Source of the DNA: Streptococcus anginosus
GTDB taxonomy: Bacteria > Bacillota > Bacilli > Lactobacillales > Streptococcaceae
Direction of reading: 5' to 3'
Assembly: GCF_900636475.1 (NCBI RefSeq)
Contig: NZ_LR134283.1
Span: 496,001 to 560,000, forward strand
Length of the DNA stretch: 64,000 nucleotides
The position numbers were made by a program, and so were the translations under genes. Shown piece by piece: positions 38,809 to 47,104 of the stretch. Every line of letters begins with the position of its first letter. The first letter of the stretch is position 1. The notes under the pieces were generated by a model. The model was given only the letters and a program-made list of their open reading frames with translations, was not told the DNA's origin and did no database searches.

Positions 38809-40176
38809 ATGAACAAAAAAGTAAGCGCTTTTATCGCGATTGCTCTTGCGGCTGGAACAATGGTTGGTTGTTCTGCAAAATCCAATTCTTCAACATCTGG
38901 AAAAGAAGGGAAAATTATTAATATCTATTCTTGGAACGATGAATTCCGTCAACGTGTAGAAGCAGTTTATCCAGAAGTTAAAGAAACTTCAAAAGATGGT
39001 ACCATCACAAAACTTAAAGATGGTACGGAGATTCATTGGATTATTAATCCTAATCAAGACGGTGTCTATCAACAAAAGCTAGATGAAGCTTTATTGAAAC
39101 AAAAATCAGCATCTGCTGATGATAAAATTGACCTTTTCTTATCTGAAACAGACTATGTTAATAAGTATTCTTCTAAAAAAGCGAACGCTGCTATGCCATT
39201 GAAAGATTTGGGCATCGATCCTAAGAAAGACTTAGCTGACCAATACAATTTTACAAAAGTTACTGCTTCTGACGAAGATGGTGTTCAACGTGGCTCAACA
39301 TGGCAAACTTGTCCAGGTGTCCTTGTTTACCGTCGTGATATTGCTAAGGCTGTTTTTGGAACAGATGATCCAAAAATTATTGGCGAAAAGGTTAAAGATT
39401 GGGCTACTATGAAAGCCACGTCTAAAGAATTGCAAGATAAAGGTTATTTGACTTTTGCTTCTTATGCAGATACTTTCCGTCTATATGGTAATAATATTAA
39501 GAAACCTTGGGTTAAAGCTGGTGAAACAACTATCAATGTTGGACCAGAAGTGATGAATTGGGTGAAAGATTCTAAAGAATGGCTTGACGCTGGATACTTC
39601 AATAAAACTGTTAAAGGACAATGGACAGACGATTGGAACAAAGCTATGAGTTCTAAATCAAATGTTTTTGCTTTCTTATTCCCTGCTTGGGGTATTGACT
39701 TTACCTTGAAACCAAACTGGGACGGTGCTAAAGGTACATGGGCTGTGACGAATCCACCCCAAGAATATAATTGGGGCGGATCTTACATCCATGGTGCAGA
39801 AGGAACTGATAATCCAAAACACGTCAAAGATATTATTTTAGCTTTAACGGGTAATAAAGAAAACCTTCTGAAGATTTCTAAAGACTATTCAGACTTTACT
39901 AACACCAAGAGCGGTATGGAAGAAGCGGCAAAAGATGACAAATTTGCTTCAGATTTTCTTGGCGGACAAAATCCTTTTAAATACTTCGCACCAGTTGCTG
40001 AAAAGATTAAAATGGCACCATTATCAGCTTATGATCAAGGTTGCGTCGAAGTTTTCCAAAATTCATTCAATGACTATCTTCAAGGAAAAGTAAGCTTTGA
40101 TAAAGCCAAATCAAATTTTGAAACAGCCATTAAAGAACGTTATCCAGAAATTACAGATATTAAATGGCCAAAATAG
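38809..40176 (+). CDS. ABC sugar-binding lipoprotein (beta-glucan oligosaccharide candidate)
   Basis: A 455-residue extracellular solute-binding protein of the family 1 type. A lipoprotein signal (residues 1-20) ends at MVGC with Cys21 for lipid attachment, then a Ser-rich tether. The mature part begins IINIYSWNDEFRQRV and contains WQTCPGVLVYRRD and AWGIDFT segments with several Trp suited to stacking on sugars. A ribosome binding site AAAGGAG precedes it. The two permeases follow, separated by a hairpin. Ligand inferred from the locus: oligosaccharides from mixed-linkage beta-glucan. Confidence 0.85.
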   Translation: MNKKVSAFIAIALAAGTMVGCSAKSNSSTSGKEGKIINIYSWNDEFRQRVEAVYPEVKETSKDGTITKLKDGTEIHWIINPNQDGVYQQKLDEALLKQKSASADDKIDLFLSETDYVNKYSSKKANAAMPLKDLGIDPKKDLADQYNFTKVTASDEDGVQRGSTWQTCPGVLVYRRDIAKAVFGTDDPKIIGEKVKDWATMKATSKELQDKGYLTFASYADTFRLYGNNIKKPWVKAGETTINVGPEVMNWVKDSKEWLDAGYFNKTVKGQWTDDWNKAMSSKSNVFAFLFPAWGIDFTLKPNWDGAKGTWAVTNPPQEYNWGGSYIHGAEGTDNPKHVKDIILALTGNKENLLKISKDYSDFTNTKSGMEEAAKDDKFASDFLGGQNPFKYFAPVAEKIKMAPLSAYDQGCVEVFQNSFNDYLQGKVSFDKAKSNFETAIKERYPEITDIKWPK

Positions 40177-40182
40177 AAAATA

Positions 40183-40214
40183 CTATCCGCAGTGTTGATA
40201 GACATCACGGATAG
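40183..40214 (+). promoter_or_regulatory. Hairpin between binding protein and permease genes
   Basis: CTATCCG (40183-40189) pairs with CGGATAG (40208-40214). No T run follows, so it is more likely an mRNA-stabilising/processing hairpin than a full terminator. This would keep binding protein in excess over the permeases, as known for other ABC importers. Confidence 0.5.
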
Positions 40215-40231
40215 GCAAAGGAGTAAGAAAG

Positions 40232-41173
40232 ATGAGACAAAAACGCAAACACATCAATTATGGAAAATGGGGATATATTTTCATACTCCCCTTCTTCCTG
40301 AGTTTCTTTATTTTCTCTTTTGTTCCGCTAATTGACACGGTGCGTTATAGCTTTTATGAATATTACCAATCAGGAATTAGAGAAATTGGGCCGACTTTTG
40401 TAGGATTGGGAAATTATATCAACTTACTTAAATCAGATATGTTGAGATATGCAGGGAATACTATGATTTTGTGGCTGATTGGTTTTATTCCGCAAATCGT
40501 TATCGCTTTGCTTTTAGCCAATTGGTTTGTAGATGCACGCTTGAAAATTCGTGGTAAACAATTTTTCAAGGTGGTCATTTATCTTCCAAACCTAATTATG
40601 GCGTCAGCATTTGCTATGCTTTTCTTTACACTTTTCTCAACTAACGGACCTATCAATTCTATTTTGGAAACTCTTGGATGGATTAAAGAACCAATTGACT
40701 TTATGGGCACAGCTTTTGGAACACGTTCATTGATTGGCGTTATGAACTTCTTGATGTGGTTCGGTAATACAACTATCATGCTTATGGCAGCCATTATGGG
40801 AATAAATCCAGATATTTTTGAAGCTGCTGAAATTGATGGTTGTAACAGTCGTCAGCGTTTCTTTTATATCACTCTTCCTATGATTCGACCAATTCTTGCC
40901 TATACGTTAATTACGTCTATTATAGGTGGGCTTCAAATGTTTGATGTACCGCAAATTTTGACCAATGGTCAAGGGGCACCAGACCGTACGTCTACGACAC
41001 TCATTATGTTTTTGAATAATCATTTAAAGAGTAAAAACTATGGTATGGCGGGTGCATTGTCAGTTTACCTATTTGTTGTGAGTGCTATTCTTTGTTGGTT
41101 TGTCTACAAGATGACTAATAATGAGCTAAAAATGACAAAACATAAAATGAAACAAAAGGCTAGAAAGGCATAG
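40232..41173 (+). CDS. ABC sugar permease, MalF/UgpA type
   Basis: A 313-residue inner membrane permease with six transmembrane helices. The first begins WGYIFILPFFLSFFIF. The cytoplasmic EAA loop that contacts the ATPase reads EAAEIDGCNSRQRFFYITLP. It pairs with the next permease and the lipoprotein upstream. No ATP-binding gene is present in the locus. Confidence 0.9.
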   Translation: MRQKRKHINYGKWGYIFILPFFLSFFIFSFVPLIDTVRYSFYEYYQSGIREIGPTFVGLGNYINLLKSDMLRYAGNTMILWLIGFIPQIVIALLLANWFVDARLKIRGKQFFKVVIYLPNLIMASAFAMLFFTLFSTNGPINSILETLGWIKEPIDFMGTAFGTRSLIGVMNFLMWFGNTTIMLMAAIMGINPDIFEAAEIDGCNSRQRFFYITLPMIRPILAYTLITSIIGGLQMFDVPQILTNGQGAPDRTSTTLIMFLNNHLKSKNYGMAGALSVYLFVVSAILCWFVYKMTNNELKMTKHKMKQKARKA

Positions 41174-41177
41174 TGAG

Positions 41178-42032
41178 GTGATTACGATGTCAACAAAAAT
41201 ACAAAATCGACTACGCATCATTGTGGCACACTTCGTATTGATAACTTTATCTTTTATGTGCCTCTTCTTTTTCTACATTTTAATAATCAATGCAACTCAT
41301 TCACATGCCGAGTTACAAAAAGGCTTTTCAGCTTTACCGGGAAGTTCTTTATTTAGTAATCTTTCAAAAGTTGCTAACGATGGCAGTTTCCCAATGCTTC
41401 GAGGCATTCTCAATAGTTTAATTATTTCTGGTTGTACAGCAGCTATCTGTACTTACTTTTCAGCACTAACTGCTTACGGACTTTATGTCTATGATTTCAA
41501 ATTAAAGAAAATTGCCTTTACCTTTATTTTGGCAATCCTAGTTATGCCAACTCAAGTTACATCAATGGGTTTCCTTCGTCTGATTACTAATATGGGAATG
41601 TATGACAGTTTGTTACCTTTAATTATTCCAAGTATTGCATCGCCAGCTGTTTTCTATTTCATGTACAGTTACTTGCAAGCTTCTCTACCGGTTTCTTTAG
41701 TAGAAGCTGCAAGGATCGATGGTTCTAGCGAATTTCGCACCTTTAATACGATCGTTCTTCCCATCATGAAACCAGCTATTGCTGTTCAGGCCATTTTTAC
41801 TTTTGTTGGTTCGTGGAATAACTATTTCATTCCAGCTTTGGTTATCCAATCAAAATCCAAGATGACAGTACCAATTCTTATTGCAACTTTACGTGGTGCT
41901 GACTATATGAACTTTGACATGGGCAAAATTTATACAATGATTTTAGTAGCCATTGTTCCAATCATTATTGTTTATCTCTTTCTTTCAAAATATATCATTG
42001 CCGGCGTTACTCTTGGTGGTGTCAAAGAGTAA
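41178..42032 (+). CDS. ABC sugar permease, MalG/UgpE type
   Basis: A 284-residue permease, partner of the preceding gene and 4 bases downstream of it. Six helices are predicted, and the EAA loop reads EAARIDGSSEFRTFNTIVLP. A typical short C-terminus ends GVTLGGVKE. With no cognate ATPase nearby, it must use a shared one, as many streptococcal sugar importers do with MsmK. An in-frame ATG at 41187 is an alternative start. Confidence 0.9.
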   Translation: MITMSTKIQNRLRIIVAHFVLITLSFMCLFFFYILIINATHSHAELQKGFSALPGSSLFSNLSKVANDGSFPMLRGILNSLIISGCTAAICTYFSALTAYGLYVYDFKLKKIAFTFILAILVMPTQVTSMGFLRLITNMGMYDSLLPLIIPSIASPAVFYFMYSYLQASLPVSLVEAARIDGSSEFRTFNTIVLPIMKPAIAVQAIFTFVGSWNNYFIPALVIQSKSKMTVPILIATLRGADYMNFDMGKIYTMILVAIVPIIIVYLFLSKYIIAGVTLGGVKE

Positions 42033-42099
42033 TGGTACTTTTGTAATATTTGTTTAATTGACTTTAATATTATCACTTAATTAAATATGAGGATTTTTT

Positions 42100-43446
42100 A
42101 TGACTAAGAAAACAGTTTTAAAATATATGTGTTACGCAGCGGTTGTATGTAGTTTTCAAGCAGGTTTAGTAGTGGCTTCCGCAGATGGGAGAGCAACAGA
42201 AACTACTCAGTCAGATATCAATGTAACGACATCTACAGATTCTACATTCAATTCAAAGCAATTAGTGACTTCTGAAACTACAAGCGAGGAAACCTCAACT
42301 AGTAAAGATGCTTCTCCTACTAATTCGGAATCAAAAGATTCTCAAACTAACGACATACCTGATTCAGAAACAGACACTAACCACGTTAAAGCTACAGATG
42401 CTGTTGGTGTAGCAGTACAAAGTGATGCCACGGAACCTACTGAAAAACCTCAGTCAGAAGTAGCTGCCAAAAAGGTTCTACCTATTCAGTATCATACAGA
42501 TTTTGATATTTATGACGATACGACAATGGAACGATCAGATTGGTCAAATGGGAATCCATTTAACTGTCGTTGGGTGCCAGAAAATACTCGTGTTAAAGAT
42601 GGAAAATTGACTTTAACGCTAAATGAGAATGGTAAGGGAGAATATAATTCAGGAGAATGGCGTACACGGCAGTTTTTTGGTTTTGGAAAATTTGAAGTAC
42701 GCATGAAAGCCATTAAAAATCCTGGTGTAGTTAGCTCTTTCTTTACCTATACTGGTCCAAGTGACGATAATCCATGGGATGAAATTGATATTGAATTTTT
42801 AGGAAAAGATACAACGAAAGTACAGTTCAACTATTATACTAACGGTCAAGGCAATCACGAATACATGCATGATTTGGGATTCGATGCGTCTGAGGATTTT
42901 CATACCTACGGTTTTGAATGGCAGGAAAATAAAATCATTTGGTATGTTGATGGTAAGGCGGTTTATACAGCAACTGATAATATTCCGACAACACCAGGGA
43001 AAATCATGATGAATGCTTGGCCGGGTATTGGGGTAGATGACTGGTTACAGCCTTTCGATGGTAAGACCCCATTGGTAGCAACTTATGATTGGGTTTTTTA
43101 CAAAAAAACTACAGCTAAAGAAGAGGATACTCCTAAAATAGAGGATGATGTTAAAATACCTAATGATAATGATGATGATCAAACATCAGTTGAACCAGAG
43201 AAAAATGAAACAGTTCCTATGCAAACAGACAAATCAGAACAAAGAAAAAATACGAATGATATTCAACAAGTGGCCACTAAAAAAGCTATTAATGTAGATC
43301 AAGCTGCACAACAAACAGAAGAGAGGAGCATAGTTGGTAAGCTTCCTAAGACAGGTACAAAAGACAGTGCCTTAATTAGCTTAATTGGACTTGTCCTTAT
43401 TATTTTAAGCAATATGGTATTGCTTTTTCGGAAAAATTATCATTAA
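42100..43446 (+). CDS. Cell-wall-anchored GH16 licheninase
   Basis: A 448-residue surface enzyme. It has a signal peptide (about residues 1-28), a Ser/Thr/Asp-rich spacer (30-125), a GH16 catalytic domain (about 130-345), an acidic and Gln-rich spacer, then LPKTG (415-419), a hydrophobic segment and a basic tail for sortase. The catalytic motif EIDIE has nucleophile Glu228, Asp230 and acid/base Glu232. The text [19 protein letters not shown] is nearly that of Bacillus lichenases, which cut beta-1,4 bonds next to beta-1,3 bonds in lichenan and cereal beta-glucan. It follows the importer genes and probably has its own promoter (TTGACT upstream). Confidence 0.92.
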   Translation: MTKKTVLKYMCYAAVVCSFQAGLVVASADGRATETTQSDINVTTSTDSTFNSKQLVTSETTSEETSTSKDASPTNSESKDSQTNDIPDSETDTNHVKATDAVGVAVQSDATEPTEKPQSEVAAKKVLPIQYHTDFDIYDDTTMERSDWSNGNPFNCRWVPENTRVKDGKLTLTLNENGKGEYNSGEWRTRQFFGFGKFEVRMKAIKNPGVVSSFFTYTGPSDDNPWDEIDIEFLGKDTTKVQFNYYTNGQGNHEYMHDLGFDASEDFHTYGFEWQENKIIWYVDGKAVYTATDNIPTTPGKIMMNAWPGIGVDDWLQPFDGKTPLVATYDWVFYKKTTAKEEDTPKIEDDVKIPNDNDDDQTSVEPEKNETVPMQTDKSEQRKNTNDIQQVATKKAINVDQAAQQTEERSIVGKLPKTGTKDSALISLIGLVLIILSNMVLLFRKNYH

Positions 43447-43522
43447 AATATTTGAATAAAAATGTGAACTTCTTCAATTTATTTATTGAAGTAGCTCTTT
43501 ATTAAAAAATAGTGAAGAAAGC

Positions 43523-44194
43523 ATGAAGTCATTAACAATGAAAAATAAACTAACTCATTATGAAACAAAATTTGAACAATATGAAGCTAGTCATATGGAA
43601 CTACGAAACGGAGCAAATGGAGACATGTTTAATTGTATCTGGAAGCCAGAAAATGTGATTTTTAAAGATGGACTTATGTCTCTAAAGATTGATAGTGATG
43701 GCCAAGGCGGTTATACTGGAGGGGAATGGCGTACTAGAGATTATTTCAGCTATGGTTTTTATCAAGTCTCAATGAAACCGATTAAAAATCCAGGTGTTAT
43801 TACGTCTTTCTTTACTTACACAGGTCCAAGTGACGAAACAAAATGGGATGAAATTGACATTGAATTTTTGGGTAAAGATACTACAAAAGTTCAGTTTAAC
43901 TATTTTACAGATGGCAAAGGAGGACATGAATATCTATTTGATCTTGGGTATGATGCTTCTGAGAATTTTCATACTTATGGGTTTGATTGGCAAGAAGCTA
44001 ACATTACTTGGTATGTAGATGGCAAAGCTGTTTACACAGTAACTGAAAATATTCCAGAAACTCCTGGAAAAATTATGATGAATGCTTGGCCGGGTATTGG
44101 CGTAGACACTTGGTTAGATGCCTATAATGGGCAAACGCCGCTTTGTGGTTATTATAATTGGATTACTTACGATGAAGCAAAAGAGATTAAGTAA
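43523..44194 (+). CDS. GH16 licheninase without signal peptide or anchor
   Basis: A 223-residue, single-domain GH16 protein closely similar to the catalytic domain of the preceding gene. The catalytic EIDIE is intact (Glu110, Asp112, Glu114), as is the [13 protein letters not shown] segment. The N-terminus [20 protein letters not shown] is polar and has no hydrophobic core, and there is no LPxTG, so the product is predicted to be cytoplasmic. An in-frame ATG at 43538 is an alternative start that does not change this. It may cut imported longer oligosaccharides or be a duplicated domain that lost its secretion signals. Confidence 0.85.
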   Translation: MKSLTMKNKLTHYETKFEQYEASHMELRNGANGDMFNCIWKPENVIFKDGLMSLKIDSDGQGGYTGGEWRTRDYFSYGFYQVSMKPIKNPGVITSFFTYTGPSDETKWDEIDIEFLGKDTTKVQFNYFTDGKGGHEYLFDLGYDASENFHTYGFDWQEANITWYVDGKAVYTVTENIPETPGKIMMNAWPGIGVDTWLDAYNGQTPLCGYYNWITYDEAKEIK

Positions 44195-44200
44195 GTTTCA

Positions 44201-44226
44201 AAATCTCCAAATTTGGAGATTTTTTC
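44201..44226 (+). terminator. Terminator after second lichenase
   Basis: AAATCTCCAAATTTGGAGATTT is a perfect palindrome followed by a T run. It sits 6 bases after the stop codon. Confidence 0.9.
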
Positions 44227-44357
44227 TTATTTATAATAAGGAAACAACAGATGTGGTATAATAAAGTTAAATATCACTTTTTTAGAAATAGCATTTTGAA
44301 CTCTAATTTGTTGCAAAATAGCTAAGTGTTAACCTATATTTTATAGTTGGAGGATTT

Positions 44358-45125
44358 ATGAATTACAAAGATGAATGGAAGTTATTTGCTGCAAGCGATA
44401 ATGCTGATGAAATAGAGCATCGCCCATTAACCGAAGAGTTTCTCTTTTATCAAGCTGTTGCTAATGGAGATATTGAAACCGTTCGTAAAAATTGTGAACA
44501 AGAAAGGTTTACACAAAAAGAAGGTGTTGGGAAATTATCGCGAAACCCTGTAACTAACTTAAAATATCATTTCGTTATCACAACCGCTCTAGTTACACGG
44601 ATGTGTGGACAAAATGGTATGGAACTTGAGCAAGCCTTTCGCCTTAGTGATTTTTATATTCAAAAATTGGATGATCTCCATACAGTTCAAGAAGTCCAAA
44701 ATTTGCATGATGAAATGGTTATTGATTATACCGAAAAAATGCGTCGTAGTATTCAAAAAGATATAACTTCTAAGCACATTGCTGCTTGTAAAGATTATAT
44801 TTACTGTCATATTAAAGAACGGATTACTGTCGAACAATTGGCCTTAGAATACGGTGTTTCATCAAGTTACTTATCACGCTTGTTTAAGAAAGAAGTTGGT
44901 ATTTCAGTGAGTTCCTATGTCAGAAATAAAAAAATGGAAGTAGCTAAAGATTTATTGAAATTTAGCGACTATTCTATGATTGAAATTGCAAACCACCTGT
45001 CATTTTCATCACAAAGTCACTTTATCCAACAATTTAAGGAAACAGTAGGTATTACACCTAAAAAATATCGTGATACGCATCATACACTCAAATGGGATAA
45101 AAATGTCATATCTGAAGAGACTTAG
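44358..45125 (+). CDS. AraC family transcriptional regulator
   Basis: A 255-residue regulator. Residues 1-150 form a helical domain with no recognised ligand fold; it lacks the cupin seen in AraC itself. Residues about 155-250 are a classical double helix-turn-helix: ITVEQLALEYGVSSSYLSRLFKKEVGISV and SMIEIANHLSFSSQSHFIQQFKE, then TVGITPKKYRD. It is probably the activator of the beta-glucan genes upstream, from position only. TATAAT occurs about 100 bases upstream of the start. Confidence 0.88.
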   Translation: MNYKDEWKLFAASDNADEIEHRPLTEEFLFYQAVANGDIETVRKNCEQERFTQKEGVGKLSRNPVTNLKYHFVITTALVTRMCGQNGMELEQAFRLSDFYIQKLDDLHTVQEVQNLHDEMVIDYTEKMRRSIQKDITSKHIAACKDYIYCHIKERITVEQLALEYGVSSSYLSRLFKKEVGISVSSYVRNKKMEVAKDLLKFSDYSMIEIANHLSFSSQSHFIQQFKETVGITPKKYRDTHHTLKWDKNVISEET

Positions 45126-45146
45126 GAGTGAGGTACTCCTTTTTTT
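45125..45146 (+). terminator. Terminator after AraC regulator
   Basis: GGAGT/ACTCC stem with a short loop and seven T residues; its left arm abuts the stop codon. Confidence 0.85.
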
Positions 45147-45236
45147 ATATTTTATCTAATATGCAAGCATACATCTAAACACTTCATGATAGAGCTAAGC
45201 AACATGTTAAATATTTTTAAAGATTATTTTTTATGA

Positions 45237-45273
45237 TATTTTTATTGCATTTGCAATAAAAATAGTTTATAAT
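45237..45273 (+). promoter_or_regulatory. Promoter with 13-bp palindromic operator of MarR gene
   Basis: TATTTTTATTGCA and TGCAATAAAAATA are perfect 13-bp inverted arms around TT (45237-45264). The -35 TTGCAT (45245-45250) lies inside, and the -10 TATAAT (45268-45273) is 17 bases further. A repressor bound here would cover the -35, consistent with autorepression by the MarR protein encoded next. Confidence 0.75.
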
Positions 45274-45292
45274 AATTGTCAAAGGAGACAAT

Positions 45293-45742
45293 ATGATGAT
45301 TTTGCGAGAGATTGGTATTATCGCTCGAGCGTTGGATTCAATGGCGAATATTGAATTTCGCCATGTTGATTTGGCCAAAGGGCAGTACCTTTATTTGGTT
45401 CGTATCGTAGAAAGTCCCGGTATTATTCAAGAAGAGCTTTCTGATTTGCTGAAAGTTGATCGGTCAACTGTTGCTCGCTCCGTCAAAAAATTAGAGAGTA
45501 AAGGTTTGATTGAAAGAAGAAGTGCAGCTGGAAATTTAAAAAATAAAGAGCTTTTTGCGACAGACACAGGAAAAAAACTTTATCCGTTTATCTTAGCAGA
45601 GCACACTTATTCTGAGCAGCAGGCTTTGACAGGATTTTCCAAAGAAGACGCTCAATTGTTAGAAGACATGTTAGAAAAGGTGCGACAGAATATTACTGAT
45701 GATTGGGAATTGGTTAAAAAAGGACAAAAAAGAAATTATTGA
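45293..45742 (+). CDS. MarR family transcriptional regulator
   Basis: A 149-residue winged-helix repressor. The recognition helices fall in GIIQEELSDLLKVDRSTVARSVKKLESKGLIERR (about residues 43-77), followed by the wing. The ligand is unknown. Two ATGs are adjacent (45293 and 45296). It is the first gene of a two-gene operon with a B3/B4-domain protein and has the palindrome over its own promoter, so autoregulation is likely. Confidence 0.88.
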   Translation: MMILREIGIIARALDSMANIEFRHVDLAKGQYLYLVRIVESPGIIQEELSDLLKVDRSTVARSVKKLESKGLIERRSAAGNLKNKELFATDTGKKLYPFILAEHTYSEQQALTGFSKEDAQLLEDMLEKVRQNITDDWELVKKGQKRNY

Positions 45743-45752
45743 GAGGTGTAAA

Positions 45753-46460
45753 ATGAAAGTCACAGTTGAAAATGAATTTTGGGAATTATTCCCTCAAGCG
45801 CAAATTAGCATTATGGTTGTTAAAGGTTTGGATAATAGCGTTGACGAAAGCAAAGACCCTTATTTTAAATCTTTGTTAGATAAGGGAAGCAAGCGTGCAG
45901 AAGATTTTATCGTAGATGAAATCTTTACGCAAAATGACGTGATTCAAGAATGGCGTGGTGCTTTTAGTAAGTTTAAAACTAAAAAAGGTGCGCGTTCTTC
46001 TATTGAAGCTCTTTTAAAAAGGGTAAGTCAAGGTCGTGAGTTCAATCCAATCAATCCATTGGTGGATATTTATAACAGTGTGTCACTTTCCTATGCTGTT
46101 CCTTGTGGTGGTGAAGATATTGCTAAGATTCAAGGAGGCTTGCATCTTGGAAAAGCGCAAGGAGGCGAACCTTTCTTTCCACTTGGTGCAGAGACAGACG
46201 CACCAGCTCTTCCAGAGGAAATTATTTATTATGATGATGAAGGAGCTGTTTGTCGTTGTTTTAACTGGAGGGAAGCGCAACGGACAATGCTGACTGAAGG
46301 CACAACGGATGCAGTATTAGTCATCGAAGCAATCAATGAAGACCACGCTAAACGCGCGCAAGCAGCTATGCAGGAATTGCAAAGTTTAGTTGAAGATTAT
46401 TTTGGAGTCAAAGGAGAAATCACTCATCTAACAATTGATAATCCAAGTGTAGACATTTAA
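45753..46460 (+). CDS. B3/B4 tRNA-binding domain protein
   Basis: A 235-residue protein carrying the B3/B4 domain otherwise found in phenylalanyl-tRNA synthetase beta subunit. Visible text includes INPLVDIYNSVSLSYAVPCGGED and LGAETDAPALPEEIIYYDDEGAVCRCFNWREAQRT, the signature of stand-alone B3/B4 proteins. These may edit mischarged tRNA or bind a small ligand; the role is not established. I chose ATG 45753 behind GAGAGGTG; the longer frame overlaps the MarR gene. It is co-transcribed with that gene. Confidence 0.82.
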   Translation: MKVTVENEFWELFPQAQISIMVVKGLDNSVDESKDPYFKSLLDKGSKRAEDFIVDEIFTQNDVIQEWRGAFSKFKTKKGARSSIEALLKRVSQGREFNPINPLVDIYNSVSLSYAVPCGGEDIAKIQGGLHLGKAQGGEPFFPLGAETDAPALPEEIIYYDDEGAVCRCFNWREAQRTMLTEGTTDAVLVIEAINEDHAKRAQAAMQELQSLVEDYFGVKGEITHLTIDNPSVDI

Positions 46461-46461
46461 G

Positions 46462-46486
46462 AAAAAAAGAGCCTTCAAGCTCTTTG
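46462..46486 (-). terminator. Terminator of gtrA-like gene
   Basis: AAAGAGC/GCTCTTT stem with, on the reverse strand, a T run formed by the A tract at 46462-46468. Confidence 0.7.
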
Positions 46487-46495
46487 AGATTGCAG

Positions 46496-46529
46496 ACAAA
46501 CCACCATTTTGGGCAGGTTTGTTTTTTTA
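46496..46529 (+). terminator. Terminator of MarR-B3/B4 operon
   Basis: ACAAACC/GGTTTGT 7-bp stem followed by seven T. It lies 35 bases after the B3/B4 stop and overlaps the last codon of the reverse gene by 3 bases. Confidence 0.75.
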
Positions 46530-46970
46530 TTTCTTTGATTTATTTTTAAATACAAAGACTTTACTAAAAACATAATTGAGCACAATAATAACGATTTGAG
46601 CAAATAAAGTTTCAATAGTATTAACTGCTTTGATGTCATTGTGGACAAATTGACCAATAATGTTAGGAAATGTTGTGACAAAAATGAGTGTGAGTCCCAT
46701 GTCCAGCAGAAAAGTAGAGAGTCGCGCAAGAGCAAACTTGACAAAACGAGCGCCCCAGCCCGTTCTTTCTTGTTTAAAAACGATCGTATCATTTGTCGCA
46801 AAAGCAAAAAGAATACCAGCGATATTTCCTAAAGCTGTAGCAAGTAATTCATTACTCGTCAAAGCATAACAAAGCATACGTGTAAGAACTGCAACAACAG
46901 TTGTAGCAACACCAAAAAATAAATAGGATAAGATTTCGTTATTGAAAAAGCGTTTTATATAATTTTTCAT
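46527..46970 (-). CDS. GtrA family membrane protein
   Basis: A 147-residue protein with four predicted transmembrane helices. The N-terminus EILSYLFFGVATTVVAVLTR matches GtrA proteins, often flippase-like subunits in polyprenyl-linked glucose transfer to surface polymers. ATNDTIVFKQ is the conserved loop, and VLNYVFSKVFVFK closes the family domain. It is monocistronic, divergent from queT, and no glycosyltransferase is adjacent. Confidence 0.88.
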   Translation of the reverse strand: MKNYIKRFFNNEILSYLFFGVATTVVAVLTRMLCYALTSNELLATALGNIAGILFAFATNDTIVFKQERTGWGARFVKFALARLSTFLLDMGLTLIFVTTFPNIIGQFVHNDIKAVNTIETLFAQIVIIVLNYVFSKVFVFKNKSKK

Positions 46971-47003
46971 AGATTTAGTCTATCATATTTGCAAAAAATG
47001 TGC

Positions 47004-47009
47004 TATACT
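47004..47009 (+). promoter_or_regulatory. Extended -10 promoter of queT
   Basis: TGCTATACT is an extended -10 element located 32 bases before the preQ1-II aptamer. No good -35 is seen, as is usual for extended -10 promoters. Confidence 0.5.
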
Positions 47010-47040
47010 TGAAAAGCTGTATTCGTTTTGTCAATACAGC

Positions 47041-47099
47041 CCTTGGCGCTTAGTTCCCTTTCGTCAAGCATATTACACGCGGTTTAGCCGCTAAAGGAG
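47041..47099 (+). promoter_or_regulatory. preQ1-II riboswitch
   Basis: The text CTTGGCGCTTAGTTCCCTTT, then CGTCAAGCATATTACACGCG and GTTTAGCCGCTAAAGGAG, is the COG4708/preQ1-II motif seen upstream of streptococcal queT genes. The terminal AAAGGAG is the ribosome binding site and is sequestered on preQ1 binding. An extra hairpin GCTGTATT/AATACAGC immediately precedes it (about 47016-47040). Confidence 0.93.
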
Positions 47100-47104
47100 A
47101 AAAT

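Noticed and set aside
45699..45752. Longer start for the B3/B4 protein overlapping the MarR gene
   Set aside because: The ATG at 45753 has a proper GAGAGGTG site and begins the conserved text; the 18-codon extension translates out-of-frame MarR sequence.
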